A model generated the notes under the pieces. The model was not told where the DNA came from and made no database searches. It saw only the letters and a list, made by a program, of their open reading frames with translations. A DNA stretch of 64,000 nucleotides from Bacteroidaceae bacterium. Its GTDB lineage: Bacteria > Bacteroidota > Bacteroidia > Bacteroidales > Bacteroidaceae. Within the stretch, counting starts at the first letter, position 1; each line of letters begins with the position of its first letter. A program made the position numbers and the translations under genes. This document shows positions 17,884 through 26,453 of this stretch, in pieces. The stretch is from NCBI GenBank assembly GCA_024401305.1, contig JAKSLI010000002.1:39448-103447 (forward strand), in the 5' to 3' direction.

Positions 17884-19209
17884 CTATCTTTTTATCATCT
17901 TCGCACTATAAATGATGATTACAAGGAAGCAGATGAGTGGCATCACGAACGAAACATTATACGAAGGCATTCCGAAGAGGATGTGCTCACTGCCGCCGGC
18001 ATCCATGATAGCAGCCTGAAGCGGAGGGAGTACGCTACCGCCAAGAATACTCATTATCAAGCCTGCTGCACCGAACTCAGCATCGCGACCAATGTCCTTC
18101 AAGCCTATGCCGTAGATTGTTGGGAACATGAGCGACATGCACGCGCTGACAGCAACAAGGCAGTAGAGACCGTAACCGTTTGTCAAGCCAATGACGCCAC
18201 AAACGAGGCAGAACGCTATGCTGCCGAAGATGAGAAGCATCTTTGCCGGAGAGATGTATTTCATCAGGTATGTGCAAACGAAGCGGAACACGATGAACGA
18301 TGCCATGGCGCAAATGTTGAACAGCTGTGCCTGCTTTGCTGCATCGCCTTCCGACATGCCGTTCTGCATGAGGTAATACTTGCCATACTGGATGATGAAT
18401 GTCCAGCACATGATCTGAACGCCAACATAGAAGAACTGCGCAACAACGCTCCATACATAGCGATTGTTCTTGCCAAGTCGCTTGAGCGATGCTACGATTC
18501 CGTCATTATCGTCATCGACCCTTGTCTGCGTGTTTGGAATCTTGGTGAACCAAAGCACGAGGAACACTGCTGCAATGACCGCTGCTATGATGAGATACGG
18601 ACCAATGAGCACAGAGAGGTCTTGGTCTTTCAGTGCTTCGAAGGCATCCTTCGAGAGGTTGGCACGCTCTTCTGATGTCATGGAACTGAGGTTTGCCTGA
18701 ATGACAAACATTGCCACGAACATACCGCTTATCGAACCAAGCGGATTGAACGACTGTGCCATGTTCAGACGGCGTGTGGCTGTCTCTTCGCCACCCATGG
18801 AAAGGATGAACGGATTTGCCGAAGTCTCAAGGAAAGAGAGACCGCAAGTCAGGATGAAGTATGCCACGAGGAACGGATAGAAAGTGCCTGTCATCTTTGC
18901 CGGATAGAAGAGCAAGGCGCCCGTAGCATACAAGCCCAAACCCATCAGGATGCCTGCCTTGTAACTATGCTTCTTGATGAACATGGCTGCTGGGAATGCC
19001 ATGCAGAAATAGCCACCATAGAAAGCCACCTGGACAAGAGTACCTTCCGTAACGCTCATGTGGAATATGCGCGAGAAAGCCTCCACCATCGGATTGGTGA
19101 TGTCGTTGGCAAAGCCCCAAAGGGCGAAACAAGAGGTGATGAGAATAAACGGAATAAGATAGTTTACACCATCTTTCTTAAAAAGGGATTTTTCGCTATT
19201 GTTTTTCAT
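17884..19209 (-). CDS. FucP-like sugar:H+ symporter (major facilitator superfamily)
   Basis: A 441-residue inner-membrane protein with 12 predicted spans. It opens YLIPFILITSCFALWGFAND, which is the FucP hallmark, followed by NPMVEAF, LFLETSANPFILSMGG-like text in span 5 (SFLETSANPFILSMG) and RRLNMAQSFNPLGS. This family imports L-fucose, glucose, galactose or N-acetylglucosamine by proton symport. The sugar cannot be told from sequence alone. Length is normal. The long open frame on the other strand here is a codon-bias shadow. It diverges from kdsA across about 100 bp. Confidence 0.9.
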   Translation of the reverse strand: MKNNSEKSLFKKDGVNYLIPFILITSCFALWGFANDITNPMVEAFSRIFHMSVTEGTLVQVAFYGGYFCMAFPAAMFIKKHSYKAGILMGLGLYATGALLFYPAKMTGTFYPFLVAYFILTCGLSFLETSANPFILSMGGEETATRRLNMAQSFNPLGSISGMFVAMFVIQANLSSMTSEERANLSKDAFEALKDQDLSVLIGPYLIIAAVIAAVFLVLWFTKIPNTQTRVDDDNDGIVASLKRLGKNNRYVWSVVAQFFYVGVQIMCWTFIIQYGKYYLMQNGMSEGDAAKQAQLFNICAMASFIVFRFVCTYLMKYISPAKMLLIFGSIAFCLVCGVIGLTNGYGLYCLVAVSACMSLMFPTIYGIGLKDIGRDAEFGAAGLIMSILGGSVLPPLQAAIMDAGGSEHILFGMPSYNVSFVMPLICFLVIIIYSAKMIKR

Positions 19210-19299
19210 TTTTCATATAGATTTGCGTGCAAATTTCGCAAAAAAAATCTTTTCTCGCAAAGAAATGAGCAGTTTTTTCCATGATATCAAAAAAAAGTG

Positions 19300-19307
19300 T
19301 AACTTCG
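19300..19307 (+). promoter_or_regulatory. kdsA -7 box with a five-base gap to the ATG
   Basis: TAACTTCG differs from TAnnTTTG by one base, and only CACTC separates it from the ATG at 19313. Transcription should start at or next to the start codon. Confidence 0.5.
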
Positions 19308-19312
19308 CACTC

Positions 19313-20074
19313 ATGAAAACGCCAATATTTATAGCAGGCCCATGCGTTATCGAAAGCATGGAGTGCCTTGAAACCGTTGCCAAGGAACTCGTTCGCATCA
19401 ATGAGGAACTCGGCACGGACATAGTCTTCAAGTCTTCGTTCGACAAGGCAAACCGCACTTCCATCCACTCCTTCCGAGGTCCTGGTCTTGAGAAAGGAAT
19501 GCAGATGCTCGGCGACATAAAGGAGAAATACGGACTCAAGATCCTTACCGACATCCATGAGAGTTGTCAGGCTGAGGCAGCTGCCGAAGTGGCTGACATT
19601 CTTCAGATTCCTGCTTTCCTCTGTCGTCAGACCGACCTTCTCGTGGCAGCGGCAAACACCGGCAGGATTGTCAACATAAAGAAGGCGCAGTTCCTCTCTG
19701 GCGACGATATGCAGTGGCCTGTGCAGAAAGTGCGTGAGTCGGGCAATGACAATGTGTGGCTTACGGAACGCGGCAACATCTACGGTTACAACAACCTCGC
19801 AGTCGATTTCCGCAACATTGCCGACATGAAGAAATATTCCGATGTGGTAATCATGGACTGCACACACTCTGTTCAGCGCCCGGGTGCTGCCGGCGGAAAG
19901 ACTGGTGGCAATCGTGAGTTCGTTCCTGCCATGGCGCTCGCTGCAAAGGCTTTCGGTGCCAACGGCTATTTCTTTGAAGTGCATCCAAATCCGGAAGAAG
20001 CCCTCAGCGACGGACCAAACATGCTCTACCTGAAAGATCTGGAAGAACTTGTGAGAAAATTGATTAAACTATAA
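19313..20074 (+). CDS. kdsA: 3-deoxy-8-phosphooctulonate (Kdo-8-P) synthase
   Basis: A 253-residue TIM-barrel enzyme. Landmarks are FIAGPCVIES at the N-terminus, FKSSFDKANRTS, GPGLEKGMQML, TDIHE, QIPAFLCRQTDLL, TERGNIYGYNNL and DCTHSVQRPG. It condenses arabinose-5-phosphate with phosphoenolpyruvate to Kdo-8-P for lipopolysaccharide. Residue 11 is Cys, the position that binds metal in the metal-dependent class; the E. coli type has Asn there. The start at 19313 fits the family N-terminus, and the longer frame upstream runs through the promoter. kdsD follows 8 bp later. Confidence 0.95.
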   Translation: MKTPIFIAGPCVIESMECLETVAKELVRINEELGTDIVFKSSFDKANRTSIHSFRGPGLEKGMQMLGDIKEKYGLKILTDIHESCQAEAAAEVADILQIPAFLCRQTDLLVAAANTGRIVNIKKAQFLSGDDMQWPVQKVRESGNDNVWLTERGNIYGYNNLAVDFRNIADMKKYSDVVIMDCTHSVQRPGAAGGKTGGNREFVPAMALAAKAFGANGYFFEVHPNPEEALSDGPNMLYLKDLEELVRKLIKL

Positions 20075-20082
20075 ACGCTACA

Positions 20083-21024
20083 ATGCAGACTCTCCAATTC
20101 GCAGAGCGTTGTCTTCGCGACGAAGCCAATGCCATTCTTGACCTCATACCGCTCCTTGACGACAATTTCGACCACGCCATTGACATCATCTGCCGCAGCA
20201 AAGGCAGGTTCATAATCACTGGCGTGGGCAAATCAGGACATATCGGTGCGAAGATAGCAGCCACTCTTGCCAGTACAGGCACGCCATCGTTCTTCGTGAA
20301 TCCGCTCGATGCGTTCCACGGCGACCTTGGCATGTTCACTTCCAACGATGTGGTGATGGCAATATCGAAGAGCGGCTATACCGATGAACTCCTTCGTTTC
20401 ATCCCTCTCCTTCAAGACCGCAACATACCAATCATTGCCATGACAGGCGATCCGAACTCGCTTCTAGCACGCCATGCCGCATGCCATCTCAATGTGCATG
20501 TCGATCGTGAGGCATGTCCGCTCAATCTTGCGCCTACATCATCCACGACAGCCGCGCTAGCAATGGGCGATGCCATAGCATGTGCATTGATGGAGGTGCG
20601 CAAGTTCAAGGCAGAGGATTTCGCGATGTTCCACCCGGGCGGCAGTCTCGGCAAGCGATTGCTCATGAAGGTCAAGGACGTTATGTCGCGCGAGCCATTG
20701 CCTATTGTTTCTCCCGATACGATGCTTTCAGACGCCATTCTTACCATGACCCACGGAAAGAAAGGTCTCGTTGTAGCAATAAGCGAAGGACGCGTTGTCG
20801 GCATAATCACCGATGGCGATCTGCGTCGCGCAATACAGAAATACCAGAAGGAACTCTTCGACCTCCGCGTCGGCGATGTCATGATAAAGTCGCCAAAGAT
20901 GATTTCCGAGGATGCAGGCCTTCAGGAAGCCACCAACATCATGCTTGCCAACAGCATCCACTCTCTCATTGTGCTCAAGGACGGCACTTTCGTCGGCATC
21001 GTCGATTATTTCTCTTGCCTTTAG
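20083..21024 (+). CDS. kdsD: D-arabinose-5-phosphate isomerase (KpsF/GutQ/KdsD family)
   Basis: A 313-residue protein. The SIS domain (about 30-170) has TGVGKSGHIGAKIAATLAST, HGDLGMFTSNDVVMAISKSG and LAPTSSTTAALAMGDA. A CBS pair follows (about 200-313; VKDVMSREPLPIV, GIITDGDLRRA, LIVLKDGTFVGIVDY). It converts ribulose-5-phosphate to arabinose-5-phosphate, the substrate of the upstream kdsA, and the two genes form a tight operon. CBS domains often sense nucleotides or sugar nucleotides. Length and residues are complete. Confidence 0.93.
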   Translation: MQTLQFAERCLRDEANAILDLIPLLDDNFDHAIDIICRSKGRFIITGVGKSGHIGAKIAATLASTGTPSFFVNPLDAFHGDLGMFTSNDVVMAISKSGYTDELLRFIPLLQDRNIPIIAMTGDPNSLLARHAACHLNVHVDREACPLNLAPTSSTTAALAMGDAIACALMEVRKFKAEDFAMFHPGGSLGKRLLMKVKDVMSREPLPIVSPDTMLSDAILTMTHGKKGLVVAISEGRVVGIITDGDLRRAIQKYQKELFDLRVGDVMIKSPKMISEDAGLQEATNIMLANSIHSLIVLKDGTFVGIVDYFSCL

Positions 21025-21046
21025 AAAAGATGCCCGTGCCAAATAA

Positions 21047-21084
21047 AAGGAGAAGACTTCATCGAAGCCTTCTCCTTGTTTTTT
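21047..21084. terminator. Bidirectional terminator after kdsD
   Basis: AAGGAGAAG pairs with CTTCTCCTT, with an inner CTTC/GAAG pairing, followed by GTTTTTT. On the other strand the same stem is followed by TTTTATTT, so it could also serve the minus-strand remnant at 21120-21222. Confidence 0.85.
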
Positions 21085-21119
21085 CCTGCAGTATGTACTA
21101 TGCAGTTTGTTGAATCGGT

Positions 21120-21222
21120 TTATTTCACGTTGCCTTCAGCAATAGGTGCAGACTTTATTCTATCAAGGAAATCCTGGACTCCTTCCTTCATCAGTCCAGC
21201 CTTTCCCCAAACATACTTAATT
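21120..21222 (-). pseudogene. Possible 3' remnant of a truncated minus-strand gene
   Basis: A minus-strand frame ending at the stop codon 21120-21122 reads like a genuine protein tail: YVWGKAGLMKEGVQDF, then LDRIKSAPIAEGNVK. Codon choice matches local genes. Reading upstream, the frame runs into GAAC tetranucleotide repeats at 21226, with no plausible start or homologous body. A terminator lies just beyond its stop. I do not recognise the family. It may be the end of a gene cut off when the island formed. Confidence 0.4.
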
Positions 21223-21225
21223 TGT

Positions 21226-21427
21226 GTTCGTTCGTTTGTTAGTTCGTGTTTGCTGTGGAGCTGTTTTTTTACGAACAAATGAAAGAACGAACGCACGCAC
21301 GAACAGAAATCACATTGTTGTTTTTTGCCTTACACATCTATTATATATATATTAATTAAGGAATAGTGTATTAATAGGAATAGCATATCCCCACACGGTT
21401 TTTGTTCGTTCGTTTGTTAGTTCGTTC
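21226..21427. repeat. GTTC/GAAC tetranucleotide repeat cluster (left side of the accessory island)
   Basis: GTTCGTTCGTTTGTTAGTTCG occurs at 21226-21247. An inverted version (GAACGAACGCACGCACGAAC) lies at about 21286-21305, and a third block at 21404-21427. The first two can form a hairpin. Related blocks in opposite orientation lie at 23340-23367 and 31109-31138. Confidence 0.8.
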
Positions 21428-21851
21428 CCATTAGCTTTCAAATCGTAAGTTGGCGACTCCGCAAGATTTTTCTTCAACTAGAGATCTCACGAAGCTTTAT
21501 TCGTCGTTTTTCGCCCAGAAATAGCATCGGAAATCAAAACCCATAGACTTTTGCATCAAAACCCATAGACTTTTGCTCACTAATCCATAGAGTTTTTACC
21601 CGTAAAGCAGGCGGAAATCAGCCGTATTTCGCATGTTTTTGGAAGGTTTTTCTGGTGTAAGAAAGTTATGTGCTTGAATATCAGTGGTTTATGTATCGTA
21701 CTATACGCACGATTTTTCCGACCAAATACCTTTTCATGGATTTCGCTTCATTCTAGCGGACGAATCAAAAAGCGGATTGTAAGCAAATACGACATTTTGC
21801 TTACAGATTGTTAGAATACATGCAGATAATTCTTTTCGTCTTCGTTTTCGT

Positions 21852-22262
21852 TTACGTCTTCGTTCGAACATCCGTAAAATCTGTGTTCAATATATCTCCG
21901 AGTATAACCTCGTCAGCAGGCAACCAGTTCACGGAGTGCAGCTCATCCTTCGCCAGCCATTTCGCAGCCTCATGTTCGAGTAGCGACAGTTTGCCGGCGA
22001 TCACAGAGCATACGAAGCACTGCATGGAGAGATGGAACTTCGGATAGTCATATTCCACGATGGTAAGCAGTTTCCCCACCTCAATCTCAGTGGCAAGTTC
22101 CTCCTGTATCTCACGCCTCAGCGCATCCTTCGGATCCTCGCCCTCCTCAATCTTTCCGCCGGGAAACTCCCACCAGTCCTTCCATTCGCCATAACCCCTC
22201 TGCGTGGCAAACACCTTACCCTCGCGAACGATTATCGCAGCAACTACATTTATTGTTTTCAT
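21852..22262 (-). CDS. NUDIX hydrolase, MutT-like (8-oxo-dGTP diphosphatase type)
   Basis: A 136-residue protein that opens KTINVVAAIIVREGKVFATQ. The NUDIX box (GGKIEEGEDPKDALRREIQ plus EEL) lies near residues 36-58 with all G, E and REUXEE positions present. EFPGGK and the C-terminal half WLPADEVI also fit MutT. Members hydrolyse oxidised or non-canonical nucleoside triphosphates. The last residues (DVRTKT) come from a low-complexity CGTCTTCGTTTTCGTTTACG tract, so the C-terminus may have been rebuilt by repeat sequence. Confidence 0.88.
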   Translation of the reverse strand: MKTINVVAAIIVREGKVFATQRGYGEWKDWWEFPGGKIEEGEDPKDALRREIQEELATEIEVGKLLTIVEYDYPKFHLSMQCFVCSVIAGKLSLLEHEAAKWLAKDELHSVNWLPADEVILGDILNTDFTDVRTKT

Positions 22263-22307
22263 TTATTTAGGAATAGTGTTTGATCTTCCTCTTGCTTTTT
22301 CTCTGTT

Positions 22308-22628
22308 CTAAGCATATTCCATAGTAGGCACACTTATGATTTCCACCCCAAGTGCACTTTCTATTTTATATATGGTTCTCAGCCCAAGGTTCTCCTTGCC
22401 GCTTAGAATTTTTGTTACCTGTGCAGGTGATACCTCCATTCTATGTGCAAGTTCTGTTTGGCTGATGCCCAATCTACGCAGCGTTGCTCTAATGTTGAGA
22501 GCAATTTTAGCAGAAGCATTAAGCCATTCTGCATTTTCCCTGCGATACTGCCTTCTAGCCTTTTCTTCGTTTGTTGAAGGTCGAGCTATTGATTTGAGTT
22601 TTTCTGCATTGAACTTCATATCCTTCAT
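22308..22628 (-). CDS. XRE-type HTH protein, probable antitoxin
   Basis: A 106-residue protein. A basic N-terminal arm (about 1-40; TNEEKARRQYRRENAEWL) is followed by a Cro/C1-type helix-turn-helix at about 44-98 (LRRLGISQTELAHRMEVSPAQ, KILSGKENLGLRTIYKIESALG). It begins three bases after the stop codon of the upstream 184-residue gene, so the two are translationally linked. The order, unknown first and HTH second, is that of HigBA-type modules. It probably represses the operon through the palindromes at 23191 and 23265. Confidence 0.75.
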   Translation of the reverse strand: MKDMKFNAEKLKSIARPSTNEEKARRQYRRENAEWLNASAKIALNIRATLRRLGISQTELAHRMEVSPAQVTKILSGKENLGLRTIYKIESALGVEIISVPTMEYA

Positions 22629-22631
22629 TTT

Positions 22632-23186
22632 TTAAATATCATCTCTTTCGGTGATGCCTTCTCTTTTTAGAAATGCAAGCACTTTGTCAAGTTTCTGAAT
22701 AACATTATCTTTCAAGTCTGGCGAGTTCTGTATAGTATCTGCCAACTTTATTCCGCCATATACAATCAAGAAGCAATTCTCTTCAAGCCTAATAGCATAA
22801 AGTCTGAGCAGCGATGGCTTAAGAGTGCTATATGCTTTCATGGGAGCCAATTCGCAGACAAACGAATATTTGCCATTCAGGAAATGGAAATGAGCCTCAA
22901 GATCCGGTTTTACCCCATGTTCTGCATTTTCCACAAGTTGTTCAATATAATCTTCCAGTTTCTCAGACTCATCAATCACTCGCTCTGCAGATTTTTCGGG
23001 TTCCGACGGTGATAACCCTATTGATGCCCATATTGGGTTATTCATATATTCAGCATTCGTTGTAAAGAATTCTGTCAGATAGTCAAGGTCATGCCACTTT
23101 TCAATGACCTTGTCATATTCATTCAGGTCGTCCTCATCAAACTGAATGCTGTATATCCAAGGTTCGTATATTTCTACGATTTCCAT
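22632..23186 (-). CDS. Uncharacterised partner of an HTH antitoxin, candidate toxin
   Basis: A 184-residue soluble protein rich in Asp and Glu in its first 110 residues. The C-terminal part (about 118-180) has LKPSLLRLYAIRLEENCFLI, then VYGGIKLADTIQ and KVLAFLKREGI. That part has the look of a small beta-sheet toxin fold such as RelE/ParE (basic/aromatic strand, GG-K, terminal helix), but I cannot confirm it. Gene order and the two operator-like palindromes support a toxin-antitoxin unit. Alternatives are a regulator or a phage-resistance factor. Confidence 0.5.
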   Translation of the reverse strand: MEIVEIYEPWIYSIQFDEDDLNEYDKVIEKWHDLDYLTEFFTTNAEYMNNPIWASIGLSPSEPEKSAERVIDESEKLEDYIEQLVENAEHGVKPDLEAHFHFLNGKYSFVCELAPMKAYSTLKPSLLRLYAIRLEENCFLIVYGGIKLADTIQNSPDLKDNVIQKLDKVLAFLKREGITERDDI

Positions 23187-23190
23187 TTTT

Positions 23191-23280
23191 ACTTATAAGT
23201 TAAAAGATTACGTGTGCAAAGGTAGTATTATAGTTGAGAATTCCCAAATAATTTCGCAATTATTTTAACTTGTAGGTTAA
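23191..23280 (-). promoter_or_regulatory. Promoter with two operator-like palindromes for the HTH operon
   Basis: On the minus strand TTTG (23245-23248 region) and TACCTTTG (23217-23224) are about 20 bp apart. A palindrome related to TTAACTTATAAGT lies at 23191-23204 between the -7 box and the ATG. A second, TTAACTTGTAGGTTAA, lies at 23265-23280 upstream of the -33. Both share TTAACTTrTArGT. Confidence 0.6.
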
Positions 23281-23339
23281 TTTTTAACATTTATTGTTTT
23301 CATAGGAGTTCAAATATATGAGTTTAAGAATCAGAAGAT

Positions 23340-23367
23340 ACGAACGAACAAACAAACGAACGAACAG
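23340..23367. repeat. GAAC/AAAC tetranucleotide repeat
   Basis: The block CGAACGAACAAACAAACGAA continues with CGAACAG. It is almost identical to 31109-31138 and inverse to the 21.2-21.4 kb blocks. The 373-bp gap 23187-23559 otherwise holds the operon promoter, this repeat and a terminator. Confidence 0.8.
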
Positions 23368-23460
23368 AAAATGAAAACATAAGTAGCACATATATAGCGA
23401 TACTTTTTTTCTAGTTATCATAATATGGTGTGATTTACAATATTTTTTTATTTATGTGCA

Positions 23461-23494
23461 CAACAAAAAGAGTCAGGAGAGAAACTCCTGACTC
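23461..23494 (-). terminator. Terminator of the helicase/PUA-like operon
   Basis: GAGTCAGGAG pairs with CTCCTGACTC. On the minus strand the stem is followed by TTTTTGTTG. It is a strong rho-independent terminator about 65 bp after the stop codon at 23560. Confidence 0.9.
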
Positions 23495-23559
23495 ATTATA
23501 TTTATAAATTTCTCCTGAACCTACAGTTCCTGGATACCAATATCGTGTCATTTCGCTTT

Positions 23560-24336
23560 TTATGTCAGAAGATTAACACTCATATCATTTCCATCTTTAC
23601 GATATGTGAAGCGTAATCCGTTTTGAATCTGGTCGATTATACCAACATCAATGGTTCGAGACACTTCATGTCTTACTAGGAAACTTAGTGTATCCGAAGT
23701 AGAACTAACTCTTTTTGCTAAAACCTTCAATGTGCCTTGGGTGTAAGCAAATGAGGGAACTTGCAAAAGTTCGTAATAAACACCATCAGCAAGATTCTTT
23801 AGATAGTATCCCTTTGTACCAGTAACGATTTGATACTTTTTCTGACAGAATGGTGCACTTGCAATACCTTCTTCCAAAGATGTTGTAGTCTTCACTCCTG
23901 ATATTTTCACAGACTTCTTTTCCTGTACAACAGGAGGGTATTTGCTAGCAGCCACAATGCTATCATAAACATCTTTATTGGCAGAACGCACTCCTTGTTG
24001 CCAGAAAGGATTTTCTTCATAATAAGAACCGTCTGCTTTGTGAATATCAACAGGATACTTAAACTTCTTGTAATTCACAATAGTGGCTCTTAAATTACCA
24101 TCCATAGTTGGAACAATATCTCCGATTTCTGCCACTCCGAAATAGTGTGATTCGTCAGACATACGGGTGGGGATATTTGGACTGGTAGCCGTTTTCTTGT
24201 TACGATGATAGACTACTTGAGTGCCAGTACGTAGCTTGGCACTATACATAGGCGGAAATGTGTAAATCTGTCCTTCAACATCGTGGTAGATCTGGTCTTC
24301 GCCTCCGCCATTATCGGTTATTATTGTGTAGATCAT
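23560..24336 (-). CDS. PUA/EVE-like domain protein paired with a DUF2075 helicase
   Basis: A 258-residue protein. The N-terminal 110 residues have TFPPMYSAKLRTGTQVVYHR and HYFGVAEIGDI, a pattern like the PUA/EVE/ASCH fold found next to restriction-type nucleases, where it reads modified bases or RNA. The C-terminal part (about 150-258) is unrecognised: TGTKGYYLKNLADGVYYE, then strand-rich text. Its start overlaps the upstream helicase stop by ATGA, so they are co-translated. The domain call rests on pattern similarity only. A role in a defence module is inferred from context. Confidence 0.55.
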   Translation of the reverse strand: MIYTIITDNGGGEDQIYHDVEGQIYTFPPMYSAKLRTGTQVVYHRNKKTATSPNIPTRMSDESHYFGVAEIGDIVPTMDGNLRATIVNYKKFKYPVDIHKADGSYYEENPFWQQGVRSANKDVYDSIVAASKYPPVVQEKKSVKISGVKTTTSLEEGIASAPFCQKKYQIVTGTKGYYLKNLADGVYYELLQVPSFAYTQGTLKVLAKRVSSTSDTLSFLVRHEVSRTIDVGIIDQIQNGLRFTYRKDGNDMSVNLLT

Positions 24337-26453
24337 AGTTCTTCTATTCCAATAGATTTTAAGTATTCGTATGTGTTTTGATATACTTCCTTTGCTCGTG
24401 ATTTGTCTTTCGAATCACCTTCTGGAACAAATATTATCATGCCTTTACGTGCACGTGTCAAAAGTACTCTGTAGGCATTCTTCATATAAAACTGCTGGAG
24501 TTCATAATTTGATTTTGTATGGTCTATTGGACTCCAGACCTTACCGTTAAACTTATAATAATCCCAATTGTTCGTGTCTGGATTATAGCGGAAATCGCCA
24601 TCCCACATCACAACGTTGAGATCAAGTTCCAGTCCTTGAACACAAAACTCGTCAAGCGCTATTTCAAGGAAATTAGAGGATGATACATACTCGTCAGAAT
24701 CAAGGAACCAACTAGCAACTTTACTGCTACTTTTGTTAGCACCACTTGAGGCATAACCATAAGGACGAAGTCTTTCTGCATTTGACGACATTAGCATTCC
24801 CATTCGTGTCTCGTTTTCATCTCCTTTCATCGGTACGAGTTGGGCATGGCGTTCTCTAAGTTTGTTTTTGGCAACTTCAATGTCGCGAGTTAAATAAATC
24901 TTGTATTTGGATTCCAATTCTGAATAAAGTCTTACAGCATCAGCCTTATTGCATTCAAGTAATTCTTGAACGAAACTAGCCACTTTCTCGCTACGAGGAG
25001 TACGTTGACATGCAGTGAGATGGAGAGATGGATCTACAGTTAAGCGGCCGGTCTTACTGAAATATTCGCGATAGTCTTCAATTGTAAGATTGTCATCGTC
25101 TTTACGATTGTATTCTGCACCTTTTAGTTCATCAGCTAAATAAATATGCCAATCCTTTAATTCTTCGTTATTCTTCAGTGCTTTAAGCCATTCGCAGATT
25201 CCTGCCTCGCCATCATGGATTTCTTGACCACCTCCAACAAGACAGACAAATACCCCCCAATCACGCAGATTCATATCCCAAAGCAGAATGCCTGGTTCTG
25301 AGAAAGGAAACAATTCCTCTTGCCAATACTTTTTTCCTGCTTGTCCTGGCTTAATCATCTTACGTTGTGTCCATGCACGTTGCGCTTCGTCGAAGATAAT
25401 TACATGCTGACTTCCTTTGTCTGCATATTCTTTCAACTTTACCGTACCTTCACCAACGATGTATTCAAGTCGTTTTTCAAAGATTTCTTTTTTGTATCCA
25501 TACGCATCACGGATGATTGCATCTACAGAAACGATATCTTTTAAGGTAGCTTTTTCTCGCTTATATTTCTGATAATCTCTCTTTAATGCAGTTGACATTA
25601 CCGCAACAAGAGGTCCGTTACCCGAAAGCATACTTGCGCCATGCTCCTGCAAGGCTACTGACAGATTTAATCCGACTAATGTTTTTCCTGCACCGGGAAC
25701 TCCTGTCACGAAGCATATTGAGTGACGTTGGCCTTCGGGACGATTCTTGGTTTCTTCTACCACACCTCTGATAAAAGCCTCAGCAGAAAGGCGTGTTGTT
25801 TCATCAGATTCACCTTTCTTGAATCCTTCTACATTGTTTTCACGCCAAACATTCTTGGCTGCATCAATAATGGTTGGACTTGCTTTGTAAATGCCATGTT
25901 CCCATGAGTCCTCCCAAATACGACTTCCTGTGTATGGAATACGCTTGCACACTTCATCAATAATATCCGAAAGAGTCTCTGAATTAGCGGTCAACGTGTT
26001 GAACACCATATCTTCGTCTATTCCATGATAGTCGTTCTCTTGAGCATCTTCACCGGTTGCAACCAAAATAGGAATTATCCAATTGTCGTTACTCGAACTG
26101 TGGCAATACTTCAGTAACAAGGAATATTGTTCAACTTGCCTAATAGCAGATTTAGTTTCTTTGCTGTCGCCTGTCTTGTATTCAATAACAAATATTTTGC
26201 CTTCTAACAAAACAACAACGTCAATCGTCTTGGACAAGCTTGGAATATTGTATTCAAATATAACGCGGCCTTTTCTGCCCCGAAGGCATTGTACCAAATT
26301 GTCATACTCTTCACTCCAGGCAGTACTTTGCGTACCTGCTAGTTCGCTATGGTCAATGTCAAAGAACTTTTTCGTTAGGTCTGCCAGAAACTTATCCTTG
26401 CCTATAGAAAGGAATCTCTCAATGGTATAAGAATTTGTGTTTTCTGCTATCAT
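24333..26453 (-). CDS. DUF2075-type DNA/RNA helicase with N-terminal nuclease-like domain
   Basis: A 706-residue protein. The first 150 residues hold a PD-(D/E)xK-like core: SKTIDVVVLL, then KIFVIEYKTGD with the E-x-K pair. The P-loop domain follows with Walker A VTGVPGAGKTLVG near residue 245 and Walker B VIIFDEAQRAW near 350. Later motifs include VCLVGGGQEIHDGE (a sensor-like Q motif), YASSGANKSSS, FCVQGLELDL and AYRVLLTRARKGM, all typical of superfamily-1 helicases of the DUF2075/Schlafen group. A nuclease fused to a helicase and paired with a PUA-like reader suggests nucleic-acid interference, but activity is unproven. Confidence 0.8.
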   Translation of the reverse strand: MIAENTNSYTIERFLSIGKDKFLADLTKKFFDIDHSELAGTQSTAWSEEYDNLVQCLRGRKGRVIFEYNIPSLSKTIDVVVLLEGKIFVIEYKTGDSKETKSAIRQVEQYSLLLKYCHSSSNDNWIIPILVATGEDAQENDYHGIDEDMVFNTLTANSETLSDIIDEVCKRIPYTGSRIWEDSWEHGIYKASPTIIDAAKNVWRENNVEGFKKGESDETTRLSAEAFIRGVVEETKNRPEGQRHSICFVTGVPGAGKTLVGLNLSVALQEHGASMLSGNGPLVAVMSTALKRDYQKYKREKATLKDIVSVDAIIRDAYGYKKEIFEKRLEYIVGEGTVKLKEYADKGSQHVIIFDEAQRAWTQRKMIKPGQAGKKYWQEELFPFSEPGILLWDMNLRDWGVFVCLVGGGQEIHDGEAGICEWLKALKNNEELKDWHIYLADELKGAEYNRKDDDNLTIEDYREYFSKTGRLTVDPSLHLTACQRTPRSEKVASFVQELLECNKADAVRLYSELESKYKIYLTRDIEVAKNKLRERHAQLVPMKGDENETRMGMLMSSNAERLRPYGYASSGANKSSSKVASWFLDSDEYVSSSNFLEIALDEFCVQGLELDLNVVMWDGDFRYNPDTNNWDYYKFNGKVWSPIDHTKSNYELQQFYMKNAYRVLLTRARKGMIIFVPEGDSKDKSRAKEVYQNTYEYLKSIGIEEL

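Larger units (their letters stand above)
21025..21851. other. 827-bp gap without a confident intact gene
   Basis: It holds the kdsD terminator, the remnant above, the tetranucleotide repeats, and a tandem pair of TCAAAACCCATAGACTTTTG at 21534-21578 followed by a diverged third unit (AATCCATAGAGTTTTTACC). The remainder is AT-rich with no frame I would call. Confidence 0.7.

Noticed and set aside
17785-18675. 296-residue plus-strand open frame
   Set aside because: It lies antisense to the FucP-like permease; the composition (His/Cys/Glu-rich, no domain) is that of a codon-bias shadow.
22632-23186. Firm RelE/ParE toxin call
   Set aside because: Only a loose resemblance in the C-terminal third; length and the N-terminal half do not fit, so it is left as a candidate.
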